Positions 17,153 to 37,060 of a DNA stretch of 64,000 bases are shown piece by piece; within the stretch, counting starts at the first letter, position 1; each line of letters begins with the position of its first letter. Location: the NCBI RefSeq assembly GCF_003473485.1, contig NC_053042.1:6781501-6845500 (forward strand). Direction: 5' to 3'. The translations under genes were made by a program, and so were the position numbers. Source of the DNA: Medicago truncatula (Eukaryota > Streptophyta > Magnoliopsida > Fabales > Fabaceae). The notes beneath the pieces were generated by a model. The model saw nothing but the letters and a program-made list of their open reading frames with translations. It was not told the origin of the DNA and ran no database searches.

Positions 17153-19124
17153 TGTAACACCCCGTTACCCAAAAGCAATTAAATAGCAAATATACATCAG
17201 AGTAATTCCACAACGGGCATGCTACACGTTATTTCAAAATTCTTAAATAGAAAATAAAACTATTTTATCAAATCAACTTATTATATATGAAAACATAGCA
17301 GCGGAATAGTTTTCAAAATCCATAACCTCATGAACATCCAACAATAGTCTAAGGCATTAAAGGCCTTAACATAATTCAACATCATAGTTCAAAGACAACA
17401 AAAGGCTCCACACCATAAGTTCCAAAATTTGATGCATGGAAAGGAAAAGCAACAATAATAAAAATGATAAATCTCATCCCACGTATCAGAGCCCTAAACA
17501 CGACTTTGAGCCACCACCTACTACTCAGGATCACCTGCAAGTTACCTATAGGAAGGGCAACATTTTCAAGCAGAAGAGGTGAGATTCACAACAATAAATA
17601 TAGATATTAAAATCATCAATTGAATCTAACACCCTAATCAACAACACATCATCTTGTAAACATATACATGTATAAGTCACGAGCAGCAACAACATCAACA
17701 ATACACCATGATCACAATGATTATATATATAAATGCATATTCAACACCAACATCATCCATCAGATAATAACTGAACTCAACAACCAAGACTCATGCAATT
17801 GACATGACCACTGCTAAGACACCATCTTAGACTTCCTAATGAAATGCAATATGCATGTGGTACCAAACAGGACCGAAGCCCTCACCGCTTTTGAATGGTT
17901 AAAGCATTCATCAGGACCGAAGCCCTCACCGCTGTTGAGCAACTAGTACTCCAGGACCGAAGCCCTCACCGTTGTTTTATGCATATGCAATGGACCTACT
18001 TGTGTATATCTACATACAACTGACCATGCAATGCAACTCCATGTGACTCCACTTTAACAATATGTATGATTCAATAATTAACATACATTTAAAATCATCA
18101 TCAGTATTCATCAATCCAGCAATTCAAACAACCAACATAATGCATAATTACATGAAACTATGCTCAACACATCAACATCAAACCACTACTAATCATGCAA
18201 GCAAGTCAACACTCAGGAACTGTGCAACTCGCCTCGCGAGCACATCTGCTCGCCATGGCGAGTTCACAAAAACACTAGCTCGCCATGGCGAGTTCAAGGC
18301 GAACTCGAGGCGAGTGAAAATCAAGTGCTCTCGGGGAAAATGACATTTTCTCACTCAAATCCAAATTCTAAGTTCCCTATTCATCTTTTTAAACTAAAAC
18401 TTCCACCGTTCATCATTAATATCATATAAGTACCTTAAACCATCCCCAAAACTTCTTATAACAACTTTTCAAAAATCAAGTTTTAATCTGGGCTACTCGC
18501 CATGGCGAGTTGGACTGCTCGCGAGGCGAGCTATGAAGTTGCTCACTCGCCATGGCGAGCACAGCTACTCGCGAGGCGAGCGATGAACTTCTGTACGGGC
18601 AGAAAACTGGTTTTTCCCAAAAATCCCATTTTCCTTCCAATCACTCCCCAAATCAGTTTACAGATGAGAAATGAATGTTTCTATGCAACCAAAACCAAAT
18701 TCTAACATCAGAATAGCAATATCTACCCCAAAAACCATAAATTCAATTAAAAATCCAATTCCTCAATTTCACTCCAAAAACCTGTTAAACTCAAATCAGA
18801 CTTTAAAATCTACACTATTGAAGTAAACATCACCCTTACCTTAGAAATTGAAGAAGAAATGTGCAGCAAATTCACTTTGTCTCTAACTTGGTCTTCTCCC
18901 CTTTTTCTCCCAACTTGTCAGTTCTTACGTACAACTGCTTCTAATCTTTCTTTTCCTAACTTCCCATTACTTAACTCCCTATATTTTCATTTAACTCCCC
19001 ATTAACTTTAATAACTATTAAATAACTCCCCAAGTTCCAAAATAATTATTATTTCATACTTATACTAATTATTATTAAATAAACTATATAATAAAATAAT
19101 ACACCACATAAGACACCCAAAAAT

Positions 19125-19163
<39 letters not shown>

Positions 19164-19249
19164 TCCGCATAAATCACCAAACATCATATATAAAAATATA
19201 TATACTCCACATAATTCAAATTAATTAAATAAGCAACTAGAACGTTACA
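17153..19249. mobile_element. Solo LTR of a retrotransposon
   Basis: The element begins TGTAACACCCCGTTACCC and ends GAACGTTACA, the TG...CA termini expected of an LTR. It is flanked by a perfect 5-bp target duplication GGTGC (17148-17152 and 19250-19254). With 2097 bp between duplications, no internal coding region and no second LTR, it is best read as a solo LTR left by recombination. Inside are three copies of AGGACCGAAGCCCTCACCG starting near 17869, 17913 and 17953, and four copies of the 14-bp palindrome CTCGCCATGGCGAG (18249, 18279, 18496, 18546) mixed with CTCGCGAGGCGAG variants. A (TA)16 tract is near the 3' end. Long LTRs of this kind are usual in Ty3/gypsy chromoviruses, but superfamily assignment is an inference. 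Confidence 0.85.
19131..19162. repeat. (TA)16 microsatellite
   Basis: Sixteen uninterrupted TA units lie just inside the 3' end of the solo LTR. Confidence 0.95.
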
Positions 19250-19254
19250 GGTGC

Positions 19255-20935
19255 TATATTGTATCCTAGTGGCTTGTGGTCACGAGTTCTAATGGTAGAA
19301 TGGGACTTTATAAATTTCGTTATACTGTAACCACAGCATGGTAGGAGCCAGCTGCAATCTCTCCCACCCCATTCACTTGTGTAAGTTAAAAAGTTCTTTG
19401 GTTAGAGGTTGAAACAAACAGAACTTTTACAGTTATTTTTTGGGATCTATCAAACATGAACAAATGACTCTAGTCTTTCACAATGCACATAATTTATCTA
19501 TCATTAATTAATTGAGTAATTTTATTGCATCTAATATTGAACTATTCACACTATATTTCCTTGCTTCGTTCCAATAACTTGCTTTGTGCGCCTACAATTG
19601 TCACCATGACACATAGAAACACGACATCCGCGAGGAAGACCAACAACATTTGTGTTACTGTTGTGGGTGTCGAAGAAGGGAACATCACTCACCTCTAACC
19701 GAATATATCGATTTCAATCATTTTCAAGAATCTTTGTGTTTCCCTCCAAAACAATAAAAAATCTTTGCGTTTTTTTATGAGGTTAAAGCTTCTATATTGC
19801 GTTGATCTGTGTGGCATTGTGAAATGCGATTTGATTTCAAGAGATTATTTTTTTTTTTGACAAAGATTTCAAGAGATCTTTATGAGGTGATTTTGTGATT
19901 TTTTTTTTTTTTGGTATTTTCATCCTTTTTTTTTTTATATTTTGATTTTGTGATTTCTAACTAGATTGAAGAAATTTTCACGGAACAATTTGCGGATTTA
20001 AAATATTTTTGTTGAGAATTTGAATAAATAATATACAATTATTTTTTTTGACTAAATATAACATACATAATTTTTGTTAAACTTTATATAATTATTTGGT
20101 GACTTTGGGCAAAGCTAGTCTTATTTTATATGAACTTGTTTTAATGAGACTAATAAGTCATCTAGTTAATGATCTTTCTTTAAAAAAATGGCTTAATTGC
20201 ACTTTTGGACCCCTAATTAATTAAAATACAAAACAACCCCCTATGTATTGGATTTTGACAGTTTTGGCCCCTAACTAATTAAAATACAAAACAACCTCCT
20301 ATGTATTGAATCTTTGGCAATTTTGGCCCCCTAGACCAATTTTGCTTCGGTCAACGCTGACGTGGCACTTCAAAGACGCCACGTGTGCATTGTTTTAATT
20401 GAAAAAAAATAAAAATCATCTAATTAACGATTGAATATAAGACTAAAATACGTGTCTGATCCAATATCACAATTAAGGACGAGACTTGCACAACTGAGAG
20501 TAATCCATCATTCACACCTTTGAATAGATTTTTTCTTTTTTGACAAACCTTTGAAAAGATTTTGTATTATAAAAAATCTAAAAAGTTATCTTCTTACCAC
20601 CTAAAAAGTTATTAAAAAAAAAAAAATGAAATAAATTATCTTCTTCTTAGACAATTGGTCAACTACACCTCATTGCTGATATGGAAGTGGTGGCCAACGA
20701 TAACGACTTCCCTGTCAATTCTCTGTTTTTTTTTTGTCAACTAAAAAGAATATCTTTTTCTATTTTATTTTTAAAAAAATCACTTTCAGTTTCAACCAAA
20801 GGAAAAAACTCAAGAATTATTTATTACAAAGATTTTTTCAAATATTCTGAACACGAACGTGAATCGTTCATGTTCCACGATTTTCTGCAAAAACGAAAAC
20901 AATGAAAAAGCATTCAAATGAATAACCTAAAAACA
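19255..20935. other. Spacer with a ~70-bp tandem duplication
   Basis: No gene was recognised. Positions about 20200-20335 contain two tandem copies of a unit including CCCCTAATTAATTAAAATAC and CAACCCCCTATGTATTG, a repeat type common in legume intergenic DNA. CTCGTG/CACGTG-like motifs occur near 20380 but without context. The last 100 bp are likely 5'UTR of the acyltransferase gene. Confidence 0.5.
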
Positions 20936-26951
<6,016 letters not shown>

Positions 26952-27311
26952 TTATCATAACTTTTCTTGCAAGCCTCATTTTATAAATCCATGTCCACAT
27001 AAACTTGGATCTGAATCATATTTTTCATGTTCCTGCAGGTTTGTTTTCTCAATGCTAATCTGGCTTTGTGCCCTGTGTATTCACTGGATGGTACTATTAT
27101 GTCATGAAAAAGAAAGTTAACATAGAAAATTCTTTGCTGAGCAAGATTCATATTTGAAATGTATCTGATCATGGATCCTTCTTTTAGAGCATAGTGCCGT
27201 TCAGCATAGAGACTTTCTGGTACTAATTTTTGGCTGATCCTCTCAAGTGTGAGGTGGTTTACAGTATAATGGCTGATTCTGATCATTTGTTTTATTGCTT
27301 AGGGAGATTTA

Positions 27312-27530
27312 GAGCCTGTTTGAAACACTTCCCAAAAACTCTTTTAGTTTTTAAAAACTTGAAAATTAAAACTTTTTTGCTAAATTAATTTTTAAAATTA
27401 CAGTATTGGAAACTGTTTTGAACTTTTTAGTTTTGAGGACTAAAACTAAAACATGTAAAAAGATAACTATTGTGAAAAAGGGATTTGTATATTTCAAAAA
27501 CTGAAAACAAAAACTATTTCAAACAGGCTC
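27312..27530. mobile_element. PIF/Harbinger (Tourist)-like MITE
   Basis: This 219-bp element has 14-bp inverted ends GAGCCTGTTTGAAA and is flanked by a TTA target duplication (27309-27311 and 27531-27533). The TTA duplication and the GCCTGTTTG-type end are typical of Tourist MITEs. It is non-coding. Confidence 0.8.
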
Positions 27531-28172
27531 TTAGCTCCAAGTTTTTAACCTAGTAATCTTGACAAGTGCTGAAGGTTTTATACTAAATGGTAGGAATTGT
27601 AATATATAGGAACACAGAAGCACGTAAATATGTAAAATATTTGATTTTATGAATTTTACTATCATCTAGTTTGAATTTTTTATATTTTATGAACCTGCTT
27701 AGTTAATTTTGTTTCCTAACAGGCATTCCTACGACATTAAGCAAAGACTAGTATCATTGTATGTAAGACACAGTTTGAACGATTCGAACTGTAAAATTGT
27801 GATACTTTGACATTGACATTTGTATGTCAAATGAAAAATTCACTCCTATACAAAAATAAATAAAATGAAAAACAATTCCTTTTTGTAAGAAAAATAATTC
27901 CTTATCAATTGAGAATGATATCTTTATACAATTTTTTTTGAGTGAATGGATGATGTCCGAGTTTAAAGTACAAAATACTTTATAATTCAAAGAACACTAA
28001 CAAGAAAATTTACATTTGCTTTGCTTCAAGAGCACTAACGGATCTTGAGTCTCTGGAGATCAAACCATTTGAATTTTAATTTCAACTTTTCGTGCTTCTT
28101 GAAGAGAAATGACATTTTGACAATTTTTTAGTGTCCAACACCGTATATGCATACGGCACATATTTTATTTTT

Positions 28173-28572
28173 GGATTAAATATGTGTTTAGTCTTTACAT
28201 TTTGTGCCTCTTTGAAGAATAATCCTTATATTTCATTAAATGTTTTAAAAATCATCGCATTTTATCTCCGTTATCAAAATTAGTCCCCGATGTTAATTCT
28301 CTAACAGAATGCTGATATGGCAGTTAGTGGGTCCCAATTATATTAAGGTTAAATATGTTTTTTGGTCTCTATATTTTGCGTAACTTTGAAGAATAGTTCT
28401 TACATTTTGGGACTCACTAACTGTCACATCAACATTCCATTAGAGAATTAACAGCAGAGACTAATTTTGATAACAAAGATAAAATGTGAGGATTTTAAAA
28501 AAATTTAATGAAATGTAAGGACTTTTCTTTAAAGGGACGCCAAAATGTAATGACTAAAAACATATTTAACCC
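28173..28572. mobile_element. MULE-type MITE with nested end copy
   Basis: The 400-bp element has inverted ends GGATTAAATATGTGTTTAGT and GGGTTAAATATGTTTTTAGT (other strand), and 9-bp flanks TTTATTTTT on both sides (28164-28172, 28573-28581). The flanks are low-complexity, which weakens them as proof. A second copy of the left-end sequence (GGTTAAATATGTTTTTTGGT) lies inside near 28346, so the element seems built from two overlapping half-elements. Confidence 0.7.
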
Positions 28573-29140
28573 TTTATTTTTTTTATTTTTGTCTCTTCAA
28601 GTCACACCAATGGTTTTTTTAGCCACATTCATAAGTGATGTATTATCATAGGTTCTTTAAAAAAAATGTGATGTGTTATTATAGGTTGCCAATTTTTATT
28701 TGTTCAATTTGAATTGGCAAGTAGATCATATTAACAAAACGTGTGATTATCTCAACAAAAAAAATGCGATTATGTTGGGTGAAATACTTGACACAGAATG
28801 CTATTGCATTTTACACTCAAAATGGCCATTAAATTGAATATTAACTGTATTTTGATGCCTTTTTACATGCTAAAATCTTTTTGTTTTAAATTAAGTAAAT
28901 CAATTCTACTGTAAATTGAATATTTAACTGTACTTCAATGCCTTTTAACAAGATTCGTAAAGATTTTGAGCAGAAAAATAAAATTTAAAAGTTTCAAGTT
29001 AAAAAAGTAATACAAGAATATAATCGCAACAAAAAATTGTAAAATCAAACATTAAAACACTACTAAAGATGAAAACCATCCATTAATCCTACAGCTCAGG
29101 AAGGAACATTCATAGTTGCAAATTGATAGTTAATATTGAA

Positions 29141-30540
29141 TCAGTGACACAAAAAAGGACAACTTAACGGGAAAAAACAATAATAATAGGTCCCTTCGGG
29201 GACATCCCGTAAAATTGAAACGATACAAAGACCAATAATGATTAAATAATACAAATGTATTACAAACACAAAAAAACTACTTACAATTGATGATAAACAG
29301 CCTCTTAAGGGTGACTGTAGAAACAATGAAGATTTTGATAACTGCTTTTGACGCATTCAGATTGAGGACAACGAATTGAAAGCACTTCTTAGTCTTCCTT
29401 TTTCGCTATTTAGGGGCTTGTCCCACATCAAATTGAAGCTGTGATTCCTCATGATTAAATATTACTAATGCCAAATGAAGAAGAAAACATTGAGATTCCT
29501 CATGATTATGAATGAGTATCAACATCGTAGCCATTTGTGAGATATAAGGTTGGTTTGGTGGCTAGGTTAAGGTGTTAAGGAGTAGTGTGATCAGGACGAG
29601 GTCAAAGGTTTATCGCTACTACCGGCATAATAGCGATAAACAAGTCACCGGTGATTTTCCTTTCTTAGTTCAATTTCATCTTTCCCTAAGGTGACACTCA
29701 CATAGTACTTGCATTCAACAAATGTTTGATAGAGCATCACCTATTTATAATGTTCACATTCTCAGTCATTAAAAATAAAAAACTTGTTTTGTATAAAACA
29801 ATTATAATTCAGGAAATACAAATGAATATGCGGTCAAATTTCGACAAATGGGGGGGGGGATGACCTTACACGTCGATACTAAACAAGTGTGTTTGATTCT
29901 GCCTAGACAAATATAGATTTTGAATGAATTGATTCTGGTTAAAAGTAAGTCGAATGTATAGTAATTTATGTTCACACGTTCATATAAAGGCAGGTTGGTT
30001 GAACGTAAATTTGAGGCTAATTTAATTTGCAGAGCCAAAAACTCCGAATTCTACCCGATTTAGAATCAATTTTGGAGGTACCAGAGAACATCCAAACATG
30101 TCAGTTTAACATCTCCTATCAAACTAAAAATTCAACAATTTGGTTGGTAAATAATATCAACAACAAAATCTCCTATCAAAGCATGGTTGGTAACCTCTCG
30201 CTGTGACAAGTGAGTCCTAACTCAATGTTTTTTTCATGTTTGTAATATATGAATCTTACCCTTCATTTTCATGTTTATAACAGTAGCAATTTCTGTTCTA
30301 CACTTTTTTTTTATTTGGAATGTTTCATTTTTGTTTTGACTAAAATATTTCATTGTTCTAAGAAGTTATTTGTGCAGTATAATAAGAATCTATTAGGGTT
30401 TTCTCTATGTGGAAATTGTTTACAAGATCTTGTAAAATCTAGGAGGGGTAGAATTGGAAAATACTTAATTTTCCATAACTAGGAAACGGCATTAACAGTC
30501 AAAGAGTATGAGAAAACGTGTTTGTTTAAACTTTAATTAG
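29141..30540 (-). pseudogene. Rearranged partial duplicate of the deSI-like gene
   Basis: This block repeats parts of the gene at 37430-39123 and its 5' flank, in the same orientation. About 29289-29360 repeats part of the last exon (SMRQKQLSKSSLFLQSPLRG). About 29640-29730 repeats the splice acceptor, uORF end and start of exon 1. About 29800-30190 and 30480-30540 repeat the 5'UTR intron. All of exon 2, most of exon 1 and the C-terminal codons are missing, so it cannot encode the protein. Within it, about 30195-30465 matches the reverse complement of about 39640-39890, an internal inversion. The reading frames it gives in the intron-like parts are not real proteins. Confidence 0.8.
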
Positions 30541-31188
30541 TGTTAGAACTTTTTGTTGGAAAGATGTTGATGAAAATTGCACTTGGAGAAATTCAAAGCG
30601 TGTGAATTGTAATCACACTAACCTTTAAAATCAATTTTCCCCCACCAACTTTTGAATGTTGGATGCAAATGGAATGTACAACGAATTCCCTTCAGATACT
30701 TTAATTGCCTTCATGTGAATTGCATAAACACAAGCATATCTTTTGATAATAATTTACAAAAATATGTTTCCTACACTTCAATCATACATTGAGAAATGAA
30801 TGATGATTTAGAGCGATATAAATGGGAGAGAAAAAGCTTAGATTTTTTCCAGAATTTGTGTTCTTACTTGATGAAAAGACATCAATTAAAAAATTATGCA
30901 TGGGCAGTTATGAACGGTTTAAATAACGACATGGTTCAACTTATCAAATACTTTACACAGAATGTTATTATTGCATTTTACACGCAAAATGCATATTCAA
31001 TTGAGTAAAACCAATTCCACTGTAATCTTTTCATCTAAAACTCCTTATTTTTACTCAATCTAAAACTCCTAATATTACATTTTACAATTTCTGCATAAAT
31101 ATTTAAATAGTTCACAACAATTGTGATATGAAATATTTTGACGACTTTGTAAGATATAGAGTTAAAAACTGTAAAATCAATAATTTAA
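30541..31188. other. Spacer beside the duplicated block
   Basis: No gene was recognised. Around 30945-31000 the sequence is related to 28777-28840, so duplication in this region is repeated. Confidence 0.4.
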
Positions 31189-31341
31189 GGGTCATGTTAA
31201 CCGATGCCTCCGGGGTACTGGTTAAGGAACCTAAAAAATGAAATTTTAAAATGAAGAATAACACTTTTAATGTTTTTGAGGAGTTGACGACACAAGTTCC
31301 AATGCAATATTTACTACATTTGCTACTGGTTAAAATTACCC
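31189..31341. mobile_element. MULE-type MITE, 153 bp
   Basis: The ends are GGGTCATGTTAACCGATGCC and, on the other strand, GGGTAATTTTAACCAGTAGC. A perfect 9-bp duplication ATAATTTAA flanks it (31180-31188 and 31342-31350). It belongs to the same family as the element at 47463-47645 (shared CCTCCGGGG segment). Confidence 0.8.
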
Positions 31342-31384
31342 ATAATTTAAAAGAGATTTAAAAAAAAAAATTAAAATCAGCCAT

Positions 31385-31530
31385 TAGTCCTACAGCTCAG
31401 GAAGGACAATTCTTAGTTGCAAATTGAGAAAGACCAATAAATAATTAAATAAAAATGTATTAGAAACATAAAAGCTACTTACAAAAGACTAGCACAAACA
31501 AGAGATGGTACATTACCTAAAAAATAATAG
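31385..31530. repeat. Third partial copy of the deSI 3' flank
   Basis: The stretch AAGCTACTTACAAAAGACTA followed by GCACAAACAAGAGATGGTAC is nearly identical to 37305-37345. The preceding CCTACAGCTCAGGAAGGA is shared with 29090-29110. It is non-coding. Confidence 0.75.
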
Positions 31531-31591
31531 GCTTAAATGCACTTTTGATATCTCTATTTTAACTTAATCAAAATTTTAATCCCCTATTTCT

Positions 31592-31785
31592 AATAAGGGA
31601 TTGTCTAACATGTGCAATATTGCACATGTTAAGGCAACTAAAAATAGTAACTTTTTATTGAAACCAACAATTAATTATTAAAAATCTACATAATTAATAT
31701 AAAATGCACAAGTTCCAAGTCAAAGTTACTACTTTAAACTTCTTATCATGTGCAAATTTGCACATGATAGAAAAACCCAATAATA
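31592..31785. mobile_element. MITE with a 26-bp palindrome near each end
   Basis: Each end region contains a perfect 26-bp palindrome: 31606-31631 (half-site TAACATGTGCAAT) and 31744-31769 (half-site TATCATGTGCAAA). The outer edges GGATTGTCTAACATG and CATGATAGAAAAACCC are weakly inverted. It sits inside a larger repeat starting near 31535 (TTAAATGCACTTTTGAT) and ending near 31825 (TGGTCCCCCTAGTTTAC). It is non-coding. Confidence 0.55.
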
Positions 31786-31899
31786 AAACCATTATTTTGG
31801 TCCCCCTAGTTTACATTTCTTGGGTTTGGCATAGATAACAAATTCAGATTGAATTCAGCAACAAACAGTTTAATGATATAGCCATATTACCATTTGGTA

Positions 31900-32519
31900 A
31901 TTTCATGTGTACAAGTGTAATTGACTTATAGGAATCAAATCACTAGCATCAGAATGATCTACAATACAAGATCCAATATATGAATGATTCAAAGGGTAAG
32001 ATACTCTAGATATACCTGAAGTGACATGCTTTGTGAATCCATGATGAGTCTGGAGCAAATTTACAAACTGATCATATTGCTCCTTGGTGAATCCATATTA
32101 ATCAGTGCCTTTGCAGCTCTTTGAATCATCCATATCCTCCTTTTCTTCATTCACTTGGAAGAATGGTTGACTATAGCAGGTTTCTTACCAAAATGTGGAG
32201 GAAAACCATGTTTCTTATAACAGCTTTCAATTGTGTGGCCATTTCTACCACAAAAAGTACAAACACACTTATTCCCGGGAGTGAATGAAGAACCATTACC
32301 ACATCCTTTCCCTTGAGACTTGCAATAATCTACTGAATTGATGGGAATCTTGGACTCATCAGGAATAGAAGCTTTAAACTGTCTTTCATGTTGCATCACC
32401 ATAGAAAAAATCTTGTTAAGAGTTGGTAACATATTCATCAATAAGATTTGGGAACAAATAAGATCAAAGGCATCATTGACTCCAGTAAGAAAGTGAATGG
32501 AACATGTAATCTCATACAC
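31900..32519 (-). pseudogene. Ty1-copia retrotransposon gag remnant
   Basis: On the minus strand the frame from 32519 shows the copia gag pattern HFLTGVNDAFDLICSQILLM and a zinc knuckle CTFCGRNGHTIESC (C-x2-C-x4-H-x4-C) followed by YKKHGFPPHF. Past its stop near 32151, other frames on the same strand still show FTKEQYDQFVNLLQT, the usual copia segment before protease. The gag start, protease, integrase and RT are absent and the frame is broken, so it is a dead fragment. The strand is opposite to the other copia piece at 36480-37060. Confidence 0.8.
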
Positions 32520-33414
32520 TTAGAAACCATGTAATCTTTTTAATTTCCCTTCCCTGCTACAAAATTTATTGGTGTTCTGAATTTGTAGAACTACTTACAC
32601 TGTTTACTGAGTTCATGATTTGATATTCTAAAACCATAATTTGGTGAGCGGTTATTGACATGGCATAATATTAGACTATGTATTATTTATTACTATGAGG
32701 TGTGATATTTGAGTACCACACTGTATCCAATGAATCTAAATTTTAGCCTGCACACAAATCGAGTTGAATAAAAAAAAATAAAAAAGTAATGGATTGGTAG
32801 AATTATACGGTGTCCCAAAACTTTTAGGATGTCCAAATAAAATTTCTCTATTACTATATTTGTTGGGCATAGGCTTATATAAGTTTCATTATTTATTCTG
32901 AAGTACAATCATCTTTGTCGGCATCAGGTCTTAGACATGTGTTGCTATCAGACTACCTGCTGCTGGTTGATGAGTTTTTGCAATGTTGTGCTAAATCTGA
33001 GTGATTTTAATCAACCTGGTGCATGTGTTGTAGTTTAACCTTGTTATCAAGTCTTTGTTATGTCAATTATCAGATTACCTGCTGGCTGATGTGATCTTTG
33101 CAATGATCTTGTGAAATGTGACTGGTTTACTCATCCCAACTTATAATATCATTCATTTGGGTGTTCTGGTGATTAAGTTTTACAGGAATCAATGATCTTT
33201 GTTAAATGTGACTAGTTTACTCATCCCAAGTTATTTCTATAATTTAATTTTATAATAATAATAATATCATTCATCTGAATGTGTCTGGTGATCGACGTAT
33301 TCCAACTTGGTGGTTAAATTTTGTACTCAATAATGTCTTCAAATTATATTATATGTGCGTTTCTGTTGTAAAAGTGACTCAAAATTGGAGTTTGGAGTGC
33401 AAAATTATATTTGC
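32520..33414. other. Spacer, no recognised gene
   Basis: It contains two related stretches (TTATCAGATTACCTGCTGGC and TATCAGACTACCTGCTGCTG, about 120 bp apart), an imperfect local duplication. Nothing else was identified. Confidence 0.4.
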
Positions 33415-33540
33415 TGGAAGACCCAAAATCGACGTCCGATTTGTGGAGTTCGGGGACCGATTTTGGCTACTTGTTGGAGCAGTTTGTTGTGACAAAAATC
33501 GGCGCCCGAATAGAGGAATTCGGGGCCCGATTTTGCGTGC
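33415..33540. repeat. GC-rich near-palindromic direct repeat
   Basis: Two copies of a ~45-bp unit are spaced about 75 bp apart, each starting AAAATCGRCGYCCGA and ending CGGGGMCCGATTTT. Each is nearly palindromic and stands out against the AT-rich surroundings. Confidence 0.7.
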
Positions 33541-33639
33541 AGTATTTTTTCAGAAACATATTTTTGGGCCAGATTTGTTACAATTTTATGAGAGTTACTT
33601 TTGCTATAAATATAGACATTGTATCGGTGTAAACCTTGA

Positions 33640-33935
33640 AATAGAGGGGACTGAAACAAGGGCTTAGAAAGGCAACAACAAAACTAGGGTTTGTATAGAG
33701 TTTGTCTCTTTGGCAACAAACACTAGGGTTTGAGGGTTGATTCACCTTGGGAAACACTATTAGGATTGAGTCTTGATTACGAGAAGAGATTGGGACTTTG
33801 GGTAGAATTAGGCGGGAGACTTATTCTTGTAACCTATTGATATCTCTTTTGTAAAGTTACTCATCATTATAGTGAAACGGAAGACTGCTCTCTCCCCCCA
33901 GACTAGGTCAGTTTGGACCGAACTGGATCAACAAA
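33640..33935 (+). repeat. Possible LTR end
   Basis: The stretch with CTAGGGTTTG repeats, CTTGTAACCTATTG, and a C-run before CAGACTAGGTCAGTTTGGAC resembles the transcribed end of copia LTRs. No TG...CA pair with a target duplication could be set, so the assignment is tentative. Confidence 0.3.
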
Positions 33936-34087
33936 TTCTTTTCTGTTCTCTCTTCTTTCCTCTCGCTGTTTTCTACTTTTGACTTGTGTTTATAATTGTT
34001 CCATCAAGTTTGTTATTGGTGTGACATCGAATCTGCAACAGTTTCTTATGATATTTCTGCTGTATTTGTTATTTTTTGGTTTCACAG

Positions 34088-36153
<2,066 letters not shown>

Positions 36154-36479
36154 GTGATCTTTAACTTTTGTAGTTTTCCGTGTCAAAAAAGAAATATTTC
36201 TTATTATGGTATCAAATGCTATTATAACATCTAAATTATTTTCTAATCATAGTCGTCATTGTAAAATTGTGTCGCTAATTATTTCCTAAACCATAGCTGC
36301 CATCAGACGGTACTCCTAATGTCCTACACCTACAGTTTCTTATGATGTGTGGTTGATGACTTGATTTCACCATTTGTAGGGCACATCTATTTACTAGAAT
36401 GTTTACAGTTGCCCTTATCTATATGATGAGAATGATCTTAACTGTTTCATTTTGAGTATATTTTTACCAAATAGATGTG

Positions 36480-37060
36480 CCCTACCATATGTGATCAAAT
36501 TTTGGGGTCTGTTGATGTTTCAAATATGGATATTTCCACTTTTGTCCTTCGAGTGCCAACAAAGTATTCCACTGAGTCATCTGCAACTCCTGCCATGCTG
36601 ATACAGTTGTCCTTGCATCTCTTAGTAATAATCTGAACCACTCTCGAGGAGGATCATCAAGTCTAATCCCAAATGCAAGCACTGCAATCGACTCAGACAT
36701 ATTATTGATCGTTGCTGGAAGTTGAATGGTATCACATCTGGTAAATGCATCTTAGGGAGATCCTTTTGATACTGTTGTGACTTGTGACCACAACTACAAC
36801 TCAGAGCTCCCAGGTAAGGTATGAAGATTTTCCGCGGTGGAGTCAGAGAAACCCAAATCCTTGTTTTACTGCTTTGGTTGCACACATTAGTAATTCATCT
36901 GCTTGCCTCTATCAATCATTTGCCCTTGGTCCTTGGGCCATTGACTTTGGTGCTTCTGACCATGTCACTTGGTAATAAAGGTCTTTTTTCTTCCCTCTCT
37001 ACGTCTGGTTTCTTCGTTGTTATAACTTTTGCCAATGATTCAATGAAATTATGTTAACAA
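36480..37060 (+). pseudogene. Ty1-copia gag-protease remnant
   Basis: The plus strand shows a gag zinc knuckle CKHCNRLRHIIDRC (about 36674-36715), then a protease-like GPWAIDFGASDHV followed, in a shifted frame, by GNKGLFSSLSTSG. The protease active site DSGA reads DFGA here. Frameshifts and stops break it throughout; integrase and RT are absent. It immediately follows the HisRS fragment, in place of the expected downstream exons. Confidence 0.75.

Larger units (their letters stand above)
26952..29140. other. Spacer holding two MITEs
   Basis: This is the 3' flank of LPEAT1. It contains the elements at 27312-27530 and 28173-28572 listed separately. From 28777 on it resembles sequence near 30945-31060 (CTTGACACAGAATGCTATTG against CTTTACACAGAATGTTATTA), marking the edge of a duplicated block. 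No gene was recognised. Confidence 0.5.

Noticed and set aside
17869..17975. Spaced short repeats suggesting a CRISPR array
   Set aside because: Only three 19-bp units, inside a plant LTR, with related spacers; no Cas genes and a eukaryotic context.
18062..18705. Frames with LASTSARHGEFTKTLARHGEF-like repeats
   Set aside because: They arise from the CTCGCCATGGCGAG palindromes within the solo LTR.
19255..19400. Possible second SINE after the solo LTR (TAGTGGCTTGTGGTCACGAG)
   Set aside because: A box and B box matches are poor and no tail or target duplication was found.
30249..30482. Frame with SKKLFVQY...GNCLQDLVKSRRGRIGKY, also found at 39627-39836
   Set aside because: The conservation is nucleotide-level: in the intact gene this lies in the 5'UTR intron, so it is duplicated non-coding DNA.
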